Positions 58,600-64,000 of a DNA stretch of 64,000 nt are shown one piece after another. The notes under the pieces were generated by a model. That model was not told the origin of the DNA. It saw only the letters and a list, made by a program, of their open reading frames with translations, and did not search any database. A program made the position numbers and the translations under genes. Position 1 is the stretch's first letter. Every line of letters starts with the position of its first letter. Source of the stretch: Cryptomeria japonica (lineage: Eukaryota > Streptophyta > Pinopsida > Cupressales > Cupressaceae). The stretch covers positions 824,491,396-824,555,395 of the forward strand of contig NC_081414.1 of the NCBI RefSeq assembly GCF_030272615.1, read 5' to 3'.

Positions 58600-60563
58600 T
58601 GTTCTTGATTAGATGAATGTCCCTCAATCTCAATGTCACCTCTATCAATGAGATCTTGCACAATGTTCTTCAGTCGATGGCAATTTCCTGTCTTATGACC
58701 CTTGCTCTTATGAAACTCACAATACTCGTCATCATTCCACCAATTTGGTTTGACCTTTGGTTCATATGGAGGAAAATCTGGAACTGTGATCACTTTGTTT
58801 GCCACAAGCTTTTTGAAGACTGATTCAAGTGGTTCTCCCAATGGGGTGTACTTCCTTCGTGATCTGGAAGTTGTTTGAGTATTCACTTGATTGTTTGTAG
58901 AACTTGATCCTGAAAAGATGAACTTGGGTCTCACTGTATTGGCATCAACAACGCCATCGTTGACTGTGTTCTTGTTTTTATTCCAAAATCTTGGCTTGTC
59001 TTTTCCTTTAAAGTCATCTTTGTTTTCCTTGAATAGCTTGATGACTCCTTGTTCAATTAGGACCTTTTCTATTGCTAAGCCCTTTTCAATAACATCCTTG
59101 AAGGTGGACAAACAAGCTTTCCTGAGATCATAGCCAATATCCTTGTTAACGTTTTGAGTGAACATTTCTACCATTTATTTCTGTGGGATTTCACAAGAGC
59201 ATCTGCTAGCTAGATTTCTCCATCTTTGTAAAAATGACGCAAAAGATTCTCCTTCCTTTTGCTTAGTATTGCATAGAGTAGTGACTGAGATATCTGTTTC
59301 TATGTTGTAGGAGAAATGTTGAATAAATGCCTCTGCTAAGTCGCCCCATGACTTAATACCGGGAGGTAATTGAGAGAACCATTCCATAGCTTGATCTCCT
59401 AAGCTCTGCGGGAATAACCTCATCAAATATGTTTCTTCTGCCGCTACCTCAATGCAAGCTGTGAAAAATTGTCTTATGTGTGCCTTGGGGTCTCCTTTTC
59501 CTCTATACTTATCAAATTTTGGTGTCACAAAGTGTGCAGGAAATGGAGGCATTGGGATGCTCTTATCAAATGGATAAGGACATATATCTCTCATAGTGTA
59601 TGTTGGTTTTGGTGTACTCATGTCCTCCATTTTTTTTTGTAAATCTCTTATTTGTTGCTCCAAATTGCTCTTGGGAGGAGATCTATTTCTTGTAACATAC
59701 CCCGTGTTTGAAACACCCATTTGAGGAGGAGCTTGTTGCATGTATGGATGATACTGATCGTAGACATGTTCGTATGGAGGAGGTCTATATTGATGCGGCA
59801 TATAGGGAGCACTTGGCATAGCTTCATGTTGAGGAACCCCATATCTATTTTGTGCATATATACCATATTCAATAGGCATTTCATTTTCCATTGTGTTGCC
59901 CCCAAATTTGACATGAGGTTTCCTTATGTCCAAATTTTGAGGATGCCTTTGAGTATCCACTTGTTTTGATTGATCCATAGCTGGAGCATGTGATTGAGCA
60001 TATCTATCTGCATAAGGCTTCCATAATGGTCTTCGAAGGTAAGTATCATATGTTTGACCATGTGTATGTGGGACCTCTGGTTTTTGAAGCAAAGCTGATG
60101 GTGATTCAGGTACCATATGCGGTCCTCTATTTCCTCCACTATTGGGTCTCCTTTGATCCATATTGGAGTGAGGTTGTTGCGAGGGTCGATTTTCCATAAG
60201 TTGAGACATGTCAAAGTCATGAGGTATTTTAGCTCCACTTTGTGCCATCATGTGTAAGAAGTTTTGTCTATCTCTCCTCATTATCTCTTCAACCAATCTA
60301 TTGAAATGAGGATTCATTATGGATTCTTCTATATCTACTGATTGTATTGAAAAGTTGTCCACATTGTCATTGTGTGTAGCCTTGTTGTTTGTAGTGTCTG
60401 CATTTTCCACATTTGGAATGTGTCTATAAACATCCATGTCAGGCAATGTAGTGTGCTCAGGATTGAAAAATAAATCATTGTCATACTCATAAGAACTCAT
60501 GTTTGCGGATTCTTGAGCTTCTTTAGCTATTCTCCTAGATTTTTTAAGACGGGTTTCAACCAT
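58600..60563 (-). pseudogene. Element C gag
   Basis: Starts at 60563 (MVETRLKKSRRIAKEAQES). N-terminal half is rich in P, Q, N, H and M (e.g. PYMPHQYRPPPYEHVYDQY). Capsid-like core: KFDKYRGKGDPKAHIRQFFT, LMRLFPQSLGDQAMEWFSQL, FASFLQRWRNLASRC. The zinc knuckle-like CEFHKSKGHKTGNCHRLK lies near 58.7 kb. Closely related to gag of element A in the core. Confidence 0.88.
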
Positions 60564-61039
60564 GAACTAGGTATGTGACCAAGATGTGAGAGACTAGATG
60601 AAAAATGGAAAGAGTATGGAAGACCAAGAGTTGTATGGAGTGTAAATGAATCTGAAGTTTACTTGCAATGTCCAAAGTGTAAGACCAAGTATGTAAGTAG
60701 TAGAGTAGGTGTGACTTCCAAAGAGAGGATAGTTTCTCTTGATGAGGTAAGCTGACCTTGACCCTAAGTAAGACCAAATGAGACCCAAAGGTAAGAAACC
60801 TTGATGAGGGACCACTTAGCAAAGTGTAGTTGTATGTAGTATGTTGACAAAGTATGATGAGGACAAGCAAGTGACCTTTTGACTCAAGTTTAGACAAATG
60901 TGAACGTAAAATGAGATGTGAAGCAATGATGGACTGTATGAGACCTAGAGACAGGTTGAATGCTAGATGAAACCTGAAGAAACAACCTAGGAAGCTCAAG
61001 TATTCCGAAACTGATTTCTTGTTTGTTGGACTCTGAAAT

Positions 61040-61335
61040 TTTCTTGTAATTTTAAACACAGATGCGACTGTATCCTTCACAGACGCGGTTTCCGGACACA
61101 GACGCTACTCTGTTAAACACAGACGCGATTCTGAGATTTTCTTGTTTATGTTTACTGGACTGTAAAGTTTTTGCAATTCTGGACACAGACGCCTCTGTAT
61201 ACTTCACAGGCGCGATTCCCAGACACAAACGTGTCTCTATTCGACACAGACGCTTCTAAAAACACAGACGCTATTCTGCCCTTCACAGACGCGCTTAGAT
61301 TACCCAGACGCGGTTAAAACAGACACAGACGCGTT
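61040..61335. repeat. CACAGACGCG array L1 in the leader of element C
   Basis: About 12 degenerate copies of ACACAGACGCG(G/A)TTCTG-like units at roughly 20-25 bases. On the element strand they read CGCGTCTGTGT. Confidence 0.85.
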
Positions 61336-62564
61336 TCTGTAAATTTCGTGCAATTTTTCCAATCTGTGAAGTTGTTTTTGTTGTGACCAAATCTAACTGT
61401 TTGACTGTTTTTCGTGACAAGAGGACACAATGTTGATGAGGACTCAATGTTTGCAAGTGTTTAGACTCCAAAAGTGTGTTGTTTGATGTAAAGTTGTTTT
61501 GCATACACTTGAAGACACAAAAGACACAATGTTTTGTTGTTTGGTCTTGAATGTTTTGAATGTTTAACATAAGTCAAGCACAATTCTTATGGCTGGCCAA
61601 GACAATAGTTGTTGATCCCACATAGGGTTTTACCCCCGAGGCTACGCTATTCAGAGCGGATACTTAGATGCTTGACCTCACTGGCTCCACCCTCGGCACT
61701 CACTTCTCAGGTCAGCCAAGCATCAATCCCCATGAAAACTCCCCATGGCGAACTTTGTATCTCTACTAAGAACCGTATGTGTGTGGGCCGCTACCAGAGG
61801 TCCGACCTCCTGCCCCAACAACTAGAAGGATTTGGGCCTCTAAAACAAAATGGTGCTAGTAAGGGCATCCGCTCGTGTGGCCATACATGCGACACTTTCA
61901 GCTCTGTAAATACAGAAGGCTCCCAGCCGGTAGGGGTTACGCCCTACAAATGATCAAATAAATTTGATCAAACGGGTTTATGGGGAGACATAGTGTCGGT
62001 ATGAACTAATCAGCACACGTTATCCATAGTTTTCACCATGAATACATTTGATTATAGTGGTTCGGATGAGGTGGGTTTTCCTCGCTACCACTTGGGTCGT
62101 TCTCTTCTCACTAGTAGTCCTAATGACCACACGGGAAGACAGGCCCTCTAAAGATTAAACAAAAAGAGCTTATTGCTCAAGACACAAAAGACAATGATTC
62201 AATTTTAGTGCACCAATGGAAGTGTTTGCTAGTCTATGAAAACAAGGCACACAACAAAATTTCAAAACCCTAGCCAAGGACCTGCAACAAAATTTGTTAG
62301 TAGTTTGGGTTGTTTCAAATGATCACCCCTTCCTGCAAGCACACAAGTTAGGTAAATTTTAAAACCCAAAAGACTTTGTGAAAATAGGGGCCTTCAACCA
62401 AACGATTTTGCTTTCAAGACAAGCTGCACCAATTTTGGTTAGCTAGATCTGCAAGGGTTAGTCCAAAAATAAACCAGATCTGAAACTCTAAGTACGAAAT
62501 CCGAAAATTGAACCAAAGAAAAATTTAAAATTCCGAAACAGTAAAACACAAACATTGTTATACC

Positions 62565-62805
62565 AGACACAGACGCGTCTGTATGACACAGACGCGGTTC
62601 TGTGATACATAGACGCGTCCAAAATACATAGACGCCTCTCTCGGACACAGACGCAGGCAGAAACAGCTCAGACGCGGTTCGGAAACACAGACGCCCCTTT
62701 CAGAAACCTGCAAAATAAAATTTGGCAGAAACACAGACGCGATTCCAGACACCGCAGATGCTTCTGAAAATCAGAGATGCGATCCGAACGCTTGCAGACG
62801 CGGAA
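62565..62805. repeat. CACAGACGCG array L2 in the leader of element C
   Basis: About 11 degenerate copies (CACAGACGCGTCTG, CACAGACGCGGTTCTG, CATAGACGCGTCC and so on), ending about 90 bases from the primer site. Same orientation as L1. Confidence 0.85.
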
Positions 62806-62893
62806 AAACCTAAAATGCCCTCGAAAAATGTCCGATCTGCAACTTCAAAAATGCAAAATCTGCAACAAAAAGGTTAAATGCAAAGGGACAAGA

Positions 62894-62911
62894 GTCCCAC
62901 CGGGCGTGCCA
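62894..62911 (-). other. Primer binding site of element C
   Basis: Minus-strand TGGCACGCCCGGTGGGAC starts three bases inside the 5' LTR. Its complement ends in GCCA and has a T-arm-like GTCCCAC, so it is a credible tRNA 3' end. I could not assign the tRNA; it is not the tRNA-Trp type used by element A. Confidence 0.7.
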
Positions 62912-62914
62912 AAA

Positions 62915-63722
62915 TGTTTATGGTGAAAATGGATAACAATAATAACAATATTGAAAGGCTAAATGAATTCAACCACTAAACCCTAGCCTAACAATCAACA
63001 AAGATCCACCATAACATATGAAGATTACCTAAGACAATGCAAAATAAAACAAAATCACAAAGATTATACCATCACATGTCCAATAGGGTTTTGATCTCCA
63101 TTCTTCCTATCTCCATTGATCTTGCTTGATATATTTGCTCTCAGATTTTTGTATGCACAAGAGCTCAACAAAGAACGGAATGTGGTTGCAAGTAGGATCG
63201 TAGTGTAGCAAGTTGCATGAAAGATCATTAGCATGAGTGATTAGGATGAGTCATTGGGAATGAATGATTAGGGTTTGACAATGAAGAAAGCATCTTCTTA
63301 AATAGAAGACACAATATGAAATGGAGGGTTAAGATTGAGAGGTGTAAAAAGGAGGTCGGCTAGGATTAGAGGGTAGGTAGAAGAAATAGTAAAATAATGA
63401 AAGGGGTAGGTAGTGTATGAGTTAAGAGATGAATGACATGTGTCATGTGTAGAAAAAGCTAATGAATTAATTAAATAAATAAAGATTTATTTAATTAATA
63501 GAAGAAGTAGGATAATTAAATAAATAAGATATTTATTTAATTTAGGAAAATGATAATTTAAATAAATAAATGTATTTATTTAAATGAGAAATAAGGCTAG
63601 AAGAGGATAAATGAATTAATTAAATAAATAAAGATTTATTTAATTAATAGAAGAATTGGGCTTAGATAATTAAATAAATAAAATATTTATTTAATTAGAC
63701 ATGACAATTTTGGGTGTCTACA
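62915..63722 (-). mobile_element. 5' LTR of element C
   Basis: 808 bp, same ends and length as 47427-48234 with three substitutions. Followed on the element strand by three T bases and the primer site. Confidence 0.95.
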
Positions 63723-63727
63723 ACTAG
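63723..63727. repeat. Target-site duplication ACTAG, right copy
   Basis: Matches 47422-47426 exactly. Confidence 0.95.
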
Positions 63728-64000
63728 CAATAGGAGCTGTCAAAGGAATAGAATGATTAACTTGAGTAGGAGGTTGTGTATAACCTAAAGTTTTGGCACA
63801 ACTCTTCATAGGCATCACATTCGAATTCACAATGTGTGCAATACCACACAAAATATCAATTCCATTCTTATCACTTTGAACCATACGTTTTAGACCCTCA
63901 ATTAATGAAAGAGCTTCACTATCAGGGTATTCTTGAGACATCCATTGTCGAAAATCATCAAATTGGTTATCCAATTTCGAAAGTTGTTCTACAGAAACCT
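63723..64000 (-). pseudogene. Element D gag, N-terminal part, separated by element C
   Basis: Minus-strand frame open to the window edge: VEQLSKLDNQFDDFRQWMSQ, LSLIEGLKRMVQSDKNGIDI, then QPPTQVNHSIPLTAP up to the target site. Beyond element C the same gag continues at 47426. The sequence is helical and polar, as expected for a gag N-terminus. Element D therefore extends beyond the right end of the window. Confidence 0.75.

Larger units (their letters stand above)
60564..62893. other. Element C leader (between primer site and gag)
   Basis: 2.3 kb without a supportable gene. It contains two CACAGACGCG arrays separated by about 1.2 kb of unique sequence. The plus-strand frame 61609-61953 has no recognisable motif and is not called. 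Confidence 0.65.
47427..63722 (-). mobile_element. Element C: structurally complete 16.3-kb Tat-lineage Ty3/gypsy element
   Basis: Two 808-bp LTRs (47427-48234 and 62915-63722), perfect ACTAG target repeats, primer site, polypurine tract, gag, protease, RT, RNase H, archaeal-type RNase H, integrase, and an antisense PMD gene between pol and the 3' LTR. Comparing the LTRs by eye I find three substitutions and no gaps, 0.37%. That is about 1-2 million years at 1-2e-9 substitutions per site per year, or about 0.15 million years at 1.3e-8; both rates are assumptions. Coding parts have only a few breaks. It is inserted in gag of element D, in the same orientation. Confidence 0.95.

Noticed and set aside
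61609-61953. 114-codon plus-strand frame in the leader of element C
   Set aside because: No recognisable domain, no counterpart frame in the leader of element A, and antisense to the element.

Overview
The window is nuclear DNA from a plant with a large, repeat-rich genome. Evidence for a plant: a plastid-targeted enoyl-ACP reductase gene with twelve GT-AG exons, a plant-type histone H2B pseudogene, and Tat-lineage Ty3/gypsy elements. The 4.9-kb first intron and the layered LTR elements suggest a gymnosperm such as a conifer, but that is inference. No rRNA, tRNA, CRISPR or bacterial feature was found.

Layout. 1-3.8 kb: a long, broken, unrecognised reading frame, a possible LTR and a chromovirus integrase/chromodomain scrap. 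3.8-18.9 kb: element A, a decayed Tat-type Ty3/gypsy element on the minus strand, with 5' LTR, primer site, gag, protease, RT, two RNase H regions and integrase, plus a remnant plus-strand plant mobile domain (PMD) gene behind pol. 18.9-34.9 kb: the gene-bearing island. It holds microsatellites, a short tandem duplication, a broken histone H2B gene, and the one convincing intact host gene, enoyl-ACP reductase (MOD1/ENR, 406 codons). Intron 1 of that gene contains a 1,483-bp solo LTR with perfect target-site repeats. 35.8-42.3+ kb: element B, the pol tail of a plus-strand Tat element with a PMD gene on the opposite strand and the start of its 3' LTR; a 1.2-kb DNA-transposon-like insert sits in its spacer. 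42.5-64 kb: element D on the minus strand, with gag and protease but no RT or integrase, split by element C. Element C is a structurally complete 16,296-bp Tat element (808-bp LTRs differing at 3 sites, ACTAG target repeats) that landed inside D's gag.

The most interesting pattern is shared by A, B and C. In each, gag-pol on one strand converges on a PMD gene on the other, located between pol and the 3' LTR. In B and C the PMD gene has a short first exon and an intron filled with tandem arrays. In C the same CGCGTCTGTGT-type array occurs, in sense orientation, in the 5' leader of gag-pol and in the PMD intron. The convergence zone is studded with AATAAA hexamers on the pol strand in both B and C. 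This looks like a stable two-gene retroelement design. Extra antisense ORFs in Tat elements are known; the paired arrays and the polyadenylation-type array are the parts most worth checking.

All LTR elements are treated as fossils. A is heavily broken (about ten breaks), B is a partial copy, D lacks pol, and C is young with only a few breaks in its coding regions.
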